Source: CAYVQE01 sp964633205
Lineage (GTDB): Bacteria; Myxococcota; B64-G9
Reading direction: 5' to 3'
Assembly (NCBI GenBank): GCA_964633205.1
Contig: CAZWFN010000006.1
Coordinates: forward strand, 24,828 to 88,827
DNA: 64,000 nucleotides
This document shows positions 51,333-59,857 of the stretch, piece after piece; within the stretch, counting starts at the first letter, position 1, and every line of letters starts with the position of its first letter. A program made the position numbers and the translations under genes. The notes under the pieces were generated by a model that saw only the letters and a list, made by a program, of their open reading frames with translations, ran no database searches and was not told the origin of the DNA.

Positions 51333-52100
51333 ATGCACTCCGAGCTCGCCGAAGAGGCCCGGCAGCCGATGATCGCCATCCGGGGTTTGTACAAATCCTT
51401 CGAGGACAACCAGGTGCTGCGCGGAATCGATCTCGAGGTCGCCGAGGGCCGGACCACGGTCATCATCGGCGGCAGCGGCTCGGGCAAGAGCGTGCTGATG
51501 AAGCACATGCTCGGGCTGCTGCGGCCGGATCGCGGCCAGGTATGGGTCGACGGCGAGGAGATCTCGGGGCTGCCGGAGCGCGAGCTGGTGCGGGTGCGGG
51601 CCAAGTTCGGCATGGTCTTTCAACAGGCGGCCCTGTTCGACTCGATGTCGGTGGGCCAGAACGTGGCTTTCCCGCTGCAGGAGCACAGCAAGCTCGGCCA
51701 CGACGAGATCGAGCGCCGCGTCCAGGAAAAGCTGGCCCTGGTCGGCCTGGAAGGGGTCGAGGATCGCTTTCCGGCCGAGCTGTCGGGCGGCATGCGCAAG
51801 CGGGTGGGCCTGGCGCGGGCCATCGTGCTCGACCCGCGCATCCTGCTCTACGACGAGCCCACCACCGGCCTGGACCCGATCTCCGCCCACAACGTCGACC
51901 AGATGATCATGGATGCCCAGCAGCGGCTGGGCGTGACCTCGGTGGTCATCAGCCACGACATCGCCTCGTCCTTCCGGGTGGGCGATCAGGTGGCCATGCT
52001 GTATCGCGGGCGCATCGTCGACCAGGGACCGCCCGAATCGCTGCAACACAGTGAAGACCCGCACGTGCAGGAGTTCCTGTCGACCTGGTTCTCCAAGTGA
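51333..52100 (+). CDS. mlaF: ABC transporter ATPase (MlaF-like)
   Basis: A 255-residue ABC ATPase. Walker A GGSGSGKSVLMKHM, the Q-loop FQQAALFDSM, signature ELSGGMRKRVGLARAI, Walker B ILLYDEPTTGLDP and the His loop VISHDIASSF are all intact. The sequence between Walker A and signature (MLGLLRPDRGQVWVDG) is the MlaF type, consistent with the MCE protein next door. It would power lipid transport between inner and outer membranes. No mlaE permease lies in the window. Confidence 0.9.
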   Translation: MHSELAEEARQPMIAIRGLYKSFEDNQVLRGIDLEVAEGRTTVIIGGSGSGKSVLMKHMLGLLRPDRGQVWVDGEEISGLPERELVRVRAKFGMVFQQAALFDSMSVGQNVAFPLQEHSKLGHDEIERRVQEKLALVGLEGVEDRFPAELSGGMRKRVGLARAIVLDPRILLYDEPTTGLDPISAHNVDQMIMDAQQRLGVTSVVISHDIASSFRVGDQVAMLYRGRIVDQGPPESLQHSEDPHVQEFLSTWFSK

Positions 52101-52134
52101 GCTCGTTGCCAAGCCGTGTCGCGGGCGGCGAAAC

Positions 52135-52164
52135 TTGCCCGCCCGCGGCGGCGCGGTGTAGTCT
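52135..52164 (+). promoter_or_regulatory. Possible mlaD promoter
   Basis: TTGCCC (52135-52140), 18 bases, TAGTCT (52159-52164), about 30 bases before the ATG at 52198. A separate promoter may raise mlaD above mlaF. Confidence 0.35.
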
Positions 52165-52197
52165 CGGGTCGCATCGTCGAGCCGCTGTGGAAGGCGC

Positions 52198-53709
52198 ATG
52201 AAGAAGCTGCTGACACCCGTCAAGGTAGGCATCCTGGCCGTGGTGGCCCTGGGGGGATTTTTCTATGCCGTCCACTCGGTGCAGCAGGGCGTGCTCAGCG
52301 GCGACGGCTATCGGGTCTACGCCATGCTCGACGATACGCTGGGGCTGGCCCAGCGATCGCGGGTGGTCATGGCCGGCATCGAGGTCGGCGTCATCGAGAG
52401 CATCGAGTTGGTCGGCGGTCAGGCGCGGATCAACCTGCTGATCGACGAGGAGGTCCAGCTGTACCGCGATGCCTCGTTGGCCAAGATATCCGAGTCGCTG
52501 CTGGGCGACAAGCTGATCACCCTCGATGCCGGTAACGACACCGCCCATCCGTTACAGGACGGCGACCGCATCCGCAACGTATACGAGGAGAGCGGGTTCT
52601 CGGCGGTCTTCCGCCGGCTGGACGGCATCACCAGCGACATCCACGAGGTGACCACCTCGCTCAAAGGGCTGCTCGGCGACATGGAGCGCGAGGACTCGCT
52701 CGGCGGGGTGATGCGGCGGATGCACGAGATCGCCGACAACGTGGCGCGGCTGACCGAGCGCGTCAACGACACCGTGCTGCGCGGCAGCACCAAGATCGAC
52801 CAGATCCTGACCGACGTGGCCGGGGTGACCTCCGGCACCCGCGAGCGCTACGCCGACATCCTCGACGACGTCCAGGCGGTCAGCCGGGACGTGCGCAAGC
52901 TGGTCAACAACTTGAACGACATCGTCGGCCGCGGTGAAGATGACTGGAAGGACAGCGTCGGCAGCGTCAAGGAGACGCTGACCAAGGCCAACCGCTCGTT
53001 GGAGAACCTGGACAACATCACCCGCAAGATCAACGAGGGCCAGGGCACCCTGGGCCGGCTGGTCAACGACGATCGGGTGCTAAACAAGGCCGAGGGCATC
53101 CTGGACGACGCCTCCAGCCTGACGTCGAAGATCGCCCGCCTGCGCACCGAGATCGACCTGCACACCGAGTTCCACATGCGCCGCTCGGCGCTGAAGAACT
53201 ACCTGGCGCTGCGGCTGGTGCCCAAGAGCGACAAGGCCTATATCGTCGAGCTGATCGACGACCCGCGCGGCGCGGTCGACATCACCAAGACCTGCGTCAC
53301 CCCCGAGGACTGCACCGAGCAGATCAGGGTCACCGACGACTTCAAGTGGTCGGTGCAGTTCTACAAACGCTACTACTTCCTGGGCCTGCGCTTCGGCATC
53401 ATCGAGAACACCGGCGGGCTGGGGGCCAACGTCTACCTGTTCAACGACGATCTCGAGCTCAAGCTCGACCTGTTCCAGTTCGGCAGCAACGAGTTCGGCG
53501 AGGACGCGCTGCCGCGGCTCAAGGCCATGCTGCTCTACCGGCCGTCGTGGCTGACCAACCACATCTACTTCGCCGCCGGCGGGGATGATTTCCTGAACAT
53601 CTCAGGCACCACCCGCGATACCTTCGACTACTTCTTCGGCGCCGGTCTGTTCTTCGACGACGAGGATCTCAAGGCCCTGTTCACCACGGTCGGCATCCCG
53701 AACCCCTGA
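52198..53709 (+). CDS. mlaD: MCE-domain lipid-binding protein (MlaD-like)
   Basis: A 503-residue protein. One N-terminal helix (VKVGILAVVALGGFFYAV) anchors it; the MCE domain follows (VYAMLDDTLGLAQRSRVVMA, GIEVGVIESIEL). A long helical or coiled-coil middle region (DIHEVTTSLKGLLGD to KINEGQGTLGRLVNDD) leads to a C-terminal domain rich in strands (YIVELIDDPRGAVDIT to FDYFFGAGLFFDD), about 200 residues, much longer than E. coli MlaD. It may bridge periplasm to outer membrane. The ATG follows GGAAGG. Confidence 0.85.
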   Translation: MKKLLTPVKVGILAVVALGGFFYAVHSVQQGVLSGDGYRVYAMLDDTLGLAQRSRVVMAGIEVGVIESIELVGGQARINLLIDEEVQLYRDASLAKISESLLGDKLITLDAGNDTAHPLQDGDRIRNVYEESGFSAVFRRLDGITSDIHEVTTSLKGLLGDMEREDSLGGVMRRMHEIADNVARLTERVNDTVLRGSTKIDQILTDVAGVTSGTRERYADILDDVQAVSRDVRKLVNNLNDIVGRGEDDWKDSVGSVKETLTKANRSLENLDNITRKINEGQGTLGRLVNDDRVLNKAEGILDDASSLTSKIARLRTEIDLHTEFHMRRSALKNYLALRLVPKSDKAYIVELIDDPRGAVDITKTCVTPEDCTEQIRVTDDFKWSVQFYKRYYFLGLRFGIIENTGGLGANVYLFNDDLELKLDLFQFGSNEFGEDALPRLKAMLLYRPSWLTNHIYFAAGGDDFLNISGTTRDTFDYFFGAGLFFDDEDLKALFTTVGIPNP

Positions 53710-53756
53710 GGCCCACCGGGCGGGTTCCGCAGCCCTCAACAAGTACCCAATTTCGC

Positions 53757-53785
53757 TTGACATCGACCGTCGGCTTGGCTATCCT
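53757..53785 (+). promoter_or_regulatory. Promoter of the ffh operon
   Basis: TTGACA (53757-53762), 17 bases, TATCCT (53780-53785). Start of transcription is about 40 bases before the ffh ATG. It matches the TTGACA-17-TAxCxT form upstream of the gene at 1112. Confidence 0.65.
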
Positions 53786-53832
53786 GACGCGCCTTCGACC
53801 CGGGAGCTGCAGCCGGAGGAGCCGAAAGCGCG

Positions 53833-55173
53833 ATGTTCGACAGCCTGTCCGACAAGCTCGGCCAGACCTTCAAACGCCTGAAAGGTCATGGAAAGCTCTC
53901 CGAGGCCAACGTCAAGGAGGCCCTGCGCGAGGTGCGCCTGAGCCTGCTCGAGGCCGACGTCAACTACCGGGTGGTCAAGGACTTCGTGGGCGCGGTCAAG
54001 AAGCGGGCCATGGGCAAGGAGGTGCTGGCCTCGTTGACCCCCGGCCAGCAGTTCATCAAGGTCGTCAACGACGAGATGATCGCGCTGATGGGCGGCGAGG
54101 GCGCCGAGCTCGACCTGGCCGGCCGGCCGCCGATGGCGGTCATGCTGTGCGGCCTGCAGGGCTCGGGCAAGACCACCACCATCGGCAAGCTCGCGCTGAA
54201 CTTGAAGAAAAAGGGCCGCCGGCCCTACCTGGTGCCCGCCGACGTCTACCGGCCGGCGGCCATCGAACAGCTGACCAAGCTGGGCGCCGAACTCGATCTG
54301 CCGGTCCACCCTTCGACCACCGACGACGATCCGGTATCCATCTGCCGCCAGGCCATGGAGCGGGCCGAGATTCAGAACCGCGACGTGGCGCTGCTCGACA
54401 CCGCCGGCCGACTGCACGTGGATGAAGATCTGATGCAGGAGCTGCGCGACATCAAGCGCGAGATCCAGCCGCGCCAGATCCTGCTGGTGGCCGATGCCAT
54501 GACCGGCCAGGATGCGGTCAACGTGGCCGAGCGCTTCGACGAGGATCTGGGCGTCCACGGCCTGGTGCTGACCAAGACCGACGGCGATGCCCGTGGCGGT
54601 GCGGCGCTGTCGATCAAGGCGGTGACCGGCAAGCCCATCCTGTTCGTGGGCGTGGGCGAGCGGCTCGACGCGCTCGAGCCCTTCCACCCCGATCGCATGG
54701 CCAGCCGCATCCTGGGCATGGGCGATGTGCTGGGCCTGATCGAGAAGGCCCAGGAGAGTTACGATCAGAAGAAAGCCGAAGAGCTGCAGCGGAAGTTCCG
54801 CAAAAACGAGTTCACCATCGAAGATTTTCGCGAGCACCTGCAGCAGCTGCGCAAGATGGGCGATCTGGGCGACCTGATGGACAAGATCCCGGGCATGGGC
54901 AAGATGATGAAGAACATGCCCCAGGCGGCGCCGCCCGAGGAGGATCTGAAGCACGTCGAGGCCATCATCAACTCGATGACCCGCGAGGAGCGCAACAACC
55001 ACGCCATCCTCAACGGCAGCCGGCGCCGGCGCATCGCGCGCGGCAGTGGCACCTCGGTTCAAGAGGTCAACCAGTTCGTCAAGCAGTACCTGGAAATGAA
55101 GAAGATGATGAAGAAGATCAACAAGTTCGGCATGGGTAAGGTCATGCGCGGGATGTTCGGCGGGCGCATGTGA
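53833..55173 (+). CDS. ffh: Signal recognition particle protein
   Basis: A 446-residue SRP54 protein: NG GTPase domain (CGLQGSGKTTTIGKLA P-loop, LLDTAGRLHVDED G3, LTKTDGDARGG G4, GVGERLDALEPFHPDRMASR) and an M domain rich in Met (PGMGKMMKNM, MKKMMKKINKFGMGK, MRGMFGGRM). It targets inner-membrane proteins to FtsY/Sec. It is the first gene of the conserved ffh-rpsP-khpA-rimM-trmD-rplS cluster. GGAGGAGCC precedes the ATG. Confidence 0.98.
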   Translation: MFDSLSDKLGQTFKRLKGHGKLSEANVKEALREVRLSLLEADVNYRVVKDFVGAVKKRAMGKEVLASLTPGQQFIKVVNDEMIALMGGEGAELDLAGRPPMAVMLCGLQGSGKTTTIGKLALNLKKKGRRPYLVPADVYRPAAIEQLTKLGAELDLPVHPSTTDDDPVSICRQAMERAEIQNRDVALLDTAGRLHVDEDLMQELRDIKREIQPRQILLVADAMTGQDAVNVAERFDEDLGVHGLVLTKTDGDARGGAALSIKAVTGKPILFVGVGERLDALEPFHPDRMASRILGMGDVLGLIEKAQESYDQKKAEELQRKFRKNEFTIEDFREHLQQLRKMGDLGDLMDKIPGMGKMMKNMPQAAPPEEDLKHVEAIINSMTREERNNHAILNGSRRRRIARGSGTSVQEVNQFVKQYLEMKKMMKKINKFGMGKVMRGMFGGRM

Positions 55174-55297
55174 GCGGTCGCTGCAGGCGGAGATTCTCAC
55201 ACCGGGAGAGCGCGGTTCGGCATACGGCCCCGCCACCCCCGGAGTTGGACACACGAAGACCGCGCCGCCGACTGCGGCGCGGCGCTGGGAGTTGTCG

Positions 55298-55582
55298 ATG
55301 GCAGTTACCATTCGGCTCAGACGAGCGGGCAACCGCAACAACGCCTTTTTCCACGTGGTGGCGACCGACTCGCGGCATGCCCGCGACGGCCGTTGCCTCG
55401 AGCGGCTCGGCCACTACGATCCGCGCAGCCGGCCTTCGGTCTTCAAGATCGATCGCGAGCGGGTCTCTCACTGGCTGAGCCAGGGTGCGGTCGCTTCGCG
55501 CACGGTGTCCGAGTTGCTGGCCAAGGACAAAGCTGCCGCGGTCGCCGGCGAGGCTGCCGGCGGCAGCGGCGGCGAAGGCTGA
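55298..55582 (+). CDS. rpsP: 30S ribosomal protein S16
   Basis: A 94-residue S16 (MAVTIRLRRAGNRNNAFFHV, DRERVSHWLSQGAV). The C-terminal 20 residues are Ala/Gly-rich. It binds 16S rRNA during assembly. The ATG at 55298 follows GGGAG six bases upstream. It sits between ffh and khpA as usual. Confidence 0.95.
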   Translation: MAVTIRLRRAGNRNNAFFHVVATDSRHARDGRCLERLGHYDPRSRPSVFKIDRERVSHWLSQGAVASRTVSELLAKDKAAAVAGEAAGGSGGEG

Positions 55583-55592
55583 GCGTGAAGCC

Positions 55593-55829
55593 GTGCCGAT
55601 CGAAGAGTTGGTGGCGTTCATCGCCCGCATGCTGGTGCGCGACCCGTCCGCGGTCGAGGTCGAGGAGATCGGCGACGAGCGCAGCCGGGCGGTCCGGCTG
55701 CGGGTGGCGCCCGATGATCGCGGTCGGGTGATCGGCAAGGAGGGGCGCATGGCCAAGGCCATCCGCACCATCCTGGCGGTCGTATCGGCCCGCGATGGCA
55801 TGAAGGCAAAGCTGGACATCGTTGACTGA
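55593..55829 (+). CDS. khpA: KH-domain RNA-binding protein KhpA
   Basis: A 78-residue KH protein: VPIEELVAFIARMLVRDP start and the RNA-binding loop GRVIGKEGRMAKAIRTIL with GxxG. The GTG 55593 start fits the family length. Its end overlaps the TTG start of rimM. Confidence 0.9.
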   Translation: MPIEELVAFIARMLVRDPSAVEVEEIGDERSRAVRLRVAPDDRGRVIGKEGRMAKAIRTILAVVSARDGMKAKLDIVD

Positions 55830-56346
55830 GCGGGATTTGATCTTTGTCGGCAAGGTGACTCGCCCGCACGGGGTGCGCGGCGAGTTGCGGGTGCTCGAGG
55901 GGCAGGGCAGTTCGGGCGCCTGGCGTTCGGTCCGGCAGGTGTTGTTGGGCCTTTCGGCACGTGGGGCCACCGCCTTCCGGGTGCAGCGGGTTCGCGGTGC
56001 CGGACGCTTCGCGCTGCTGGCGCTGGAGGGCGTGGCCGACCGTGATGCGGCCGAAGCCTTGCGCGAGCAGAAGGTGTTCGTCGACCGGTCCGCGCTGCCG
56101 GCGCTGGAGCCCGATGCCCGCTATGCCGACGACCTGATCGGCTTGCGGGTCGAGATGCGCGGGGGTCGCTGTTTGGGCACCCTGCGCGAGATCTTTGACA
56201 ACGGCGCGCACGAGGTATACGTCGTGGCCGACGGGCAGCGCGAGGTGCTGCTGCCGGCCATCGCCGATGTGGTGCTGGAGGTCGATGCGGCCGCTGGCCG
56301 GATGGTGGTGGACCCGCCCCCGGGTTTGCCCGGACTGGAAACCTGA
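55822..56346 (+). CDS. rimM: Ribosome maturation factor RimM
   Basis: A 174-residue RimM: FVGKVTRPHGVRGELRVLEG N-terminal domain and a C-terminal PRC-barrel (DDLIGLRVEM, GTLREIFDNGAHEVYVV, VLLPAIADVVLEVD). It assists 30S maturation with S19. The TTG start at 55822 overlaps the stop of khpA (TTGACTGA). Confidence 0.95.
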   Translation: MTERDLIFVGKVTRPHGVRGELRVLEGQGSSGAWRSVRQVLLGLSARGATAFRVQRVRGAGRFALLALEGVADRDAAEALREQKVFVDRSALPALEPDARYADDLIGLRVEMRGGRCLGTLREIFDNGAHEVYVVADGQREVLLPAIADVVLEVDAAAGRMVVDPPPGLPGLET

Positions 56347-56377
56347 CGGCCCCGGCGATTCCCGGGCGGAGAGCGGT

Positions 56378-57187
56378 GTGCGGTTCACCATCCTGACCTT
56401 GTTCCCGGAGGCCTTCGATTCGGCGTTGGCCACCAGCCTGTTCGCCAAGGCGGTGGCGGCCGGTCGCATCGCGGTCGATGCGATCGACATCCGCGATTTC
56501 ACCCGGGACAAGCACCGCAAGGTCGACGCCCCGCCCTGTGGCGGCGGAGCCGGCATGGTGCTGCAGGTCGAGCCGGTGGCCCGGGCCATCGCCGAGCTGC
56601 GCCAGCGCAGCCCGGCGGTACACGTGGTGTTGCTGACCCCGCAAGGCGAGCTGCTGCGCCAGCCGGGCGTGCGGCGGCTGGCCGGCCACCGGCACCTGGC
56701 CCTGGTTTGCGGTCGCTACGAGGGTGTGGACGAGCGCATCCGGGCCTACGTCGACGGCGAGCTGAGCATCGGCGATTACGTGCTGTCGGGTGGCGAGCCG
56801 GCGGCCTGGGTGGTCATGGATGCGGTGGCTCGGCTGGTACCCGGGGTGCTCGGGCGGTCGGCCTCGTTGGACGAGGAGTCGTTCAGCCGGCCCGGCTTGC
56901 TGGAGTATCCGCAGTACACCCGGCCGCGGGAGTACGACGGCCGGCGGGTGCCGGAGGTGCTGTTGAGCGGCGACCATGGCGCCGTGGCCCGCTGGCGGCA
57001 GCGCCAGGCGGTGCTGCGCACGCGGCGCCGCCGGCCCGAGCTGTTGGCCGCGCACGGCTTGAGCGAAGAGGAGCGCGCCTGGATCGAGCAGGATGAGCAG
57101 CGCGCACGAAGCGCGCCGGAACGAGACGCAGCTGACGCCCCGGCGGACGGGGCGCAGGACCGAGGAAGAGCGAAACGAGACACTTGA
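56378..57187 (+). CDS. trmD: tRNA (guanine-N1)-methyltransferase
   Basis: A 269-residue TrmD. Knot and SAM sites are clear: FTRDKHRKVDAPPCGGGAGM, LVCGRYEGVDER, DYVLSGGEPAAWVVMD and the C-terminal VPEVLLSGDHGAVARWRQRQ with the catalytic Asp region. It methylates G37 of tRNA. The GTG at 56378 gives the family MRFTILTLFPE start. The C-terminal 25 residues are Ala/Asp/Arg-rich and probably disordered. Confidence 0.95.
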   Translation: MRFTILTLFPEAFDSALATSLFAKAVAAGRIAVDAIDIRDFTRDKHRKVDAPPCGGGAGMVLQVEPVARAIAELRQRSPAVHVVLLTPQGELLRQPGVRRLAGHRHLALVCGRYEGVDERIRAYVDGELSIGDYVLSGGEPAAWVVMDAVARLVPGVLGRSASLDEESFSRPGLLEYPQYTRPREYDGRRVPEVLLSGDHGAVARWRQRQAVLRTRRRRPELLAAHGLSEEERAWIEQDEQRARSAPERDAADAPADGAQDRGRAKRDT

Positions 57188-57245
57188 CGCCAGCAGGCTG
57201 CCAACCGCCAGCAGCGGTCGGTGCGTCGGCGCTTGGGAGGATGTG

Positions 57246-57584
57246 ATGCGGGCCTTGCAGGATGTGGAGAAGAAGTACATGAAGGACGCGGTGGATCGCT
57301 TTCGCATCGGCGACACGGTGCGGGTCCACCTGCGCGTGGTCGAGGGCGAGAAAGAGCGGATTCAGGTCTACCAGGGAGTGGTCATCCGCCGCCGGGGCGG
57401 CGGCCCGACCGAGAACGTGACCGTGCGCAAGGTCTCCTACGGCATCGGGGTCGAGCGCATCTTTCCGGTGCACTCGCCGCGGGTCGAGAAGATCGAGGTG
57501 GTGCGCTCCGGCCGCGTGCGGCGTGCCAAGCTCTACTACCTGCGCAAGCTGCGCGGCAAGGCGGCCCGCCTGAAAGAGGCCTGA
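57246..57584 (+). CDS. rplS: 50S ribosomal protein L19
   Basis: A 112-residue L19: MRALQDVEKKYMK, FRIGDTVRVHLRVVEGEKER, VIRRRGGGPTENVTVRKVSY and VHSPRVEKIEVVRSGRVRRA are typical. It lies at the 30S-50S interface. The ATG follows GGGAGGATGTG. The next gene is an unusual SMC-like ATPase. Confidence 0.97.
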   Translation: MRALQDVEKKYMKDAVDRFRIGDTVRVHLRVVEGEKERIQVYQGVVIRRRGGGPTENVTVRKVSYGIGVERIFPVHSPRVEKIEVVRSGRVRRAKLYYLRKLRGKAARLKEA

Positions 57585-57613
57585 GACCTGGCCGGCCGCG
57601 CGCCGGAGCGAAG

Positions 57614-59857
57614 ATGCGATTTACCGAGCTGGTGCTCCAGGGCGTTCGCCGCTTCGGCCAGACCCATCGCTTTCCCTTGGGCGACGGGCTGACCGTGTTC
57701 GTCGGGGGTGCCGGCGCGGGCAAGACCTCCTTCGTCGACGTCATCGTCCACCTGTTGTTCCCCGATACCAGCGAGCCGGCGACCACCGCCTTCCAGGCCC
57801 AGGGCTCCGATGTCTGCCGGGTGGCGCTGACGCTGGACGACGGCCGCGGCCAGGTCTACCGGCTGGTCAAGGACCTGCTGCGCGGCTCGTTGGCGTTGAC
57901 CCGCTTCGATGCCGGCAGCCAGCAGTTCGCTCCGGTCAGCACGACCCCGGCCGAGATCTTGCAGTACCTGTCCTCCACCTTGCAGCTGCCTCAGCGCGAT
58001 CTGTTCGAGGGTCTCTACGTGCTGCGGGCCTCCGACCTGCCTTCGGCCGCCCCGGCGCCGGCGGGCGATGCCGGGCTCGGCGTCGCGCCACCGGCGGGCG
58101 GGCCGCCAGGGGCCCTGGCCGGCGGGGGGGCACCCCCGGGGCTGCAGGCCGGATCCGGCGGCTTCCCCGGCTATCAGGGCGACAGCGGCGGTGGGGGCGG
58201 CGGACAGTTTCCCGGCTACCAGGGCGGCGGTTTCGACGACGGCGGCGAGGTATTGCCCGACGAGCCGCAGGAGCTGCGCTCGCAGATCGAGGTGCTCGAG
58301 CGCGATCTGTCCGCGGCCCGCATGGTCGACGACCTGCAGTTCAAGCTCGACGGCCTGCAGTCGGAGATGTTCGAGCTGGAGGACAAGTCCAAGGGCGTGC
58401 GCCAGGCCCAACAGCGGCTGGAGGACCTGCGCCAGAAGCAGGATCAGTTCAGCGACCTGGCCGAGCTGCCGGGGGACTTCGAGGACCGCGTCAAGTCCTA
58501 CAAGCAGGACGGCGAGCGCCACGCCCGCGACCTGGCCCGGCTGGACGAGGAGCGCGAGCGTTGGGAGAAGCAGGCCGAAGGCTCGCTGCCGGCGCCGCTG
58601 CTGCGCAACCGCAACTTCCAGCTGGGCCTGGCCGGCGGTCTGGTGGCCCTGCTGGCCGGTACGGCCGGCTTTTTCACCCTAGAGAGCCTGCGCTGGCTGG
58701 CGTTGCTGTCGATACCCGCCTTCGGGGTGGTGGTCATCGCCGCCATGCGTCACATCGACCAGATCATGAGCGCCGAGCGGGCCGAGACCCGGCTGGGTCT
58801 GCTGGACGAGCGGCGCAAGAAGCTCGAGCGCCAGTTCGAGCTGGAGTCGTCGATCGTCAAGCGCACCATGGATCGGGTCGGCGCCGAGTCGCCCGAGCGG
58901 GTGCTCGAGATGTACGCCAAGCGCAACGAGCTGCTCCAGGCCATCCAGCAGGCCGAGCAGGAGGTGGCCAAACAGCAGGCCCAGGCGGGCCAGGCCAACC
59001 TCGAGCAGCGCAAGGCCGAGCTGCAATCCGAGATCGATGGCATCGAGGCCGAGCTGGCCGGCATGTCCGGCTTGATGATGAGCCCCAGCGAGATGGAGCG
59101 CAAGCTGGGCCTGATGCGCGACAAGCTCGACTGGCTGCAGTCCGGTGGGGCCGGCGGGGCCGCGGGCGGTCCGGGGGGCGATCCGGCGGCTTCACCGGGG
59201 GTGGGCCGGCCACCCGGCGCCCTGGGCGGCGGTGATCCGGCGGCCGCGTTGGGCGTGGGCGCGCCGCCCGGCGCCATGGGCGGGGGTGACCCGGCGGCCG
59301 CGTTGGGCGTGGGCGCGCCACCCGGCGCCATGGGCGGCGGCCCGGCGGCGGGGGAGCTGGGGCCGGCTGGAGCGGAGCCGCTGCAAGCCGGGCCGGCCGA
59401 TGGCGGGGGAGGCGGGCCGGTGGTCTGCCGCCGGCTGCTGAAGCTGGCCGAGGACCTGTTCTTGACCGACCTGGAGCGGCTGGCGCCGGCCATCTGCCCG
59501 CGCGCCAGCCAGTTCATGGCCGCGCTGAGCACCAACGCCTACATCAAATTGCAGTTCGATCCGCGGGCCGAGGTGGAGCTGGTCGAGGCGGCCAGCGGCG
59601 TGCCGAGCCCGCTGGCCGCGCTGCCCGCCGAACAGCAGGACCGGGCCTTTCTGGCCCTGTGGCTGACGGTGATCGAGGCCTTCAGCAAGAAGACGCCGGT
59701 GCCGGTGCTGCTCGACGATCCGGTGGCCGCGCTGCCGGCCGCGCTGCAGCCGTTGACCGGCCGCATGCTGGCCGGCATCGGCCGCGGCACCCAGGTGGTG
59801 CTGCTGACCGCCCACAGCGAGTTGGCCCAGCATGGCGCGGCGGCCTACAGCCTGTGA
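57614..59857 (+). CDS. Membrane-spanning SMC-like ATPase
   Basis: A 747-residue protein. The N-terminal P-loop is VFVGGAGAGKTSFVDVIVHL and the C-terminal Walker B-like segment is VPVLLDDPVAALP with LLTAHSEL, so the two ends pair as in SMC/YhaN-like proteins. In between are a Gly/Pro-rich stretch (residues 150-215), coiled coils (LRSQIEVLERDLSAARMV; LEQRKAELQSEIDGIEAELA), two membrane helices near residues 335-385 (LAGGLVALLAGTAGFF; LLSIPAFGVVVIAAM) and tandem GGGDPAAALGVGAPPGAM repeats near 535-575. The function is unknown; a membrane-linked DNA or envelope role is possible. The position between rplS and rnhB is not usual. Confidence 0.75.
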   Translation: MRFTELVLQGVRRFGQTHRFPLGDGLTVFVGGAGAGKTSFVDVIVHLLFPDTSEPATTAFQAQGSDVCRVALTLDDGRGQVYRLVKDLLRGSLALTRFDAGSQQFAPVSTTPAEILQYLSSTLQLPQRDLFEGLYVLRASDLPSAAPAPAGDAGLGVAPPAGGPPGALAGGGAPPGLQAGSGGFPGYQGDSGGGGGGQFPGYQGGGFDDGGEVLPDEPQELRSQIEVLERDLSAARMVDDLQFKLDGLQSEMFELEDKSKGVRQAQQRLEDLRQKQDQFSDLAELPGDFEDRVKSYKQDGERHARDLARLDEERERWEKQAEGSLPAPLLRNRNFQLGLAGGLVALLAGTAGFFTLESLRWLALLSIPAFGVVVIAAMRHIDQIMSAERAETRLGLLDERRKKLERQFELESSIVKRTMDRVGAESPERVLEMYAKRNELLQAIQQAEQEVAKQQAQAGQANLEQRKAELQSEIDGIEAELAGMSGLMMSPSEMERKLGLMRDKLDWLQSGGAGGAAGGPGGDPAASPGVGRPPGALGGGDPAAALGVGAPPGAMGGGDPAAALGVGAPPGAMGGGPAAGELGPAGAEPLQAGPADGGGGGPVVCRRLLKLAEDLFLTDLERLAPAICPRASQFMAALSTNAYIKLQFDPRAEVELVEAASGVPSPLAALPAEQQDRAFLALWLTVIEAFSKKTPVPVLLDDPVAALPAALQPLTGRMLAGIGRGTQVVLLTAHSELAQHGAAAYSL
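59197..59345 (+). repeat. 54-base tandem repeat in SMC-like gene
   Basis: A unit of 54 bases (18 residues, GVGxPPGAxGGGDPAAAL) occurs about 2.7 times; the CGTTGGGCGT mark recurs at 59247 and 59301. It encodes a flexible Gly/Ala/Pro linker between coiled coil and C-terminal ATPase part. Confidence 0.85.
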
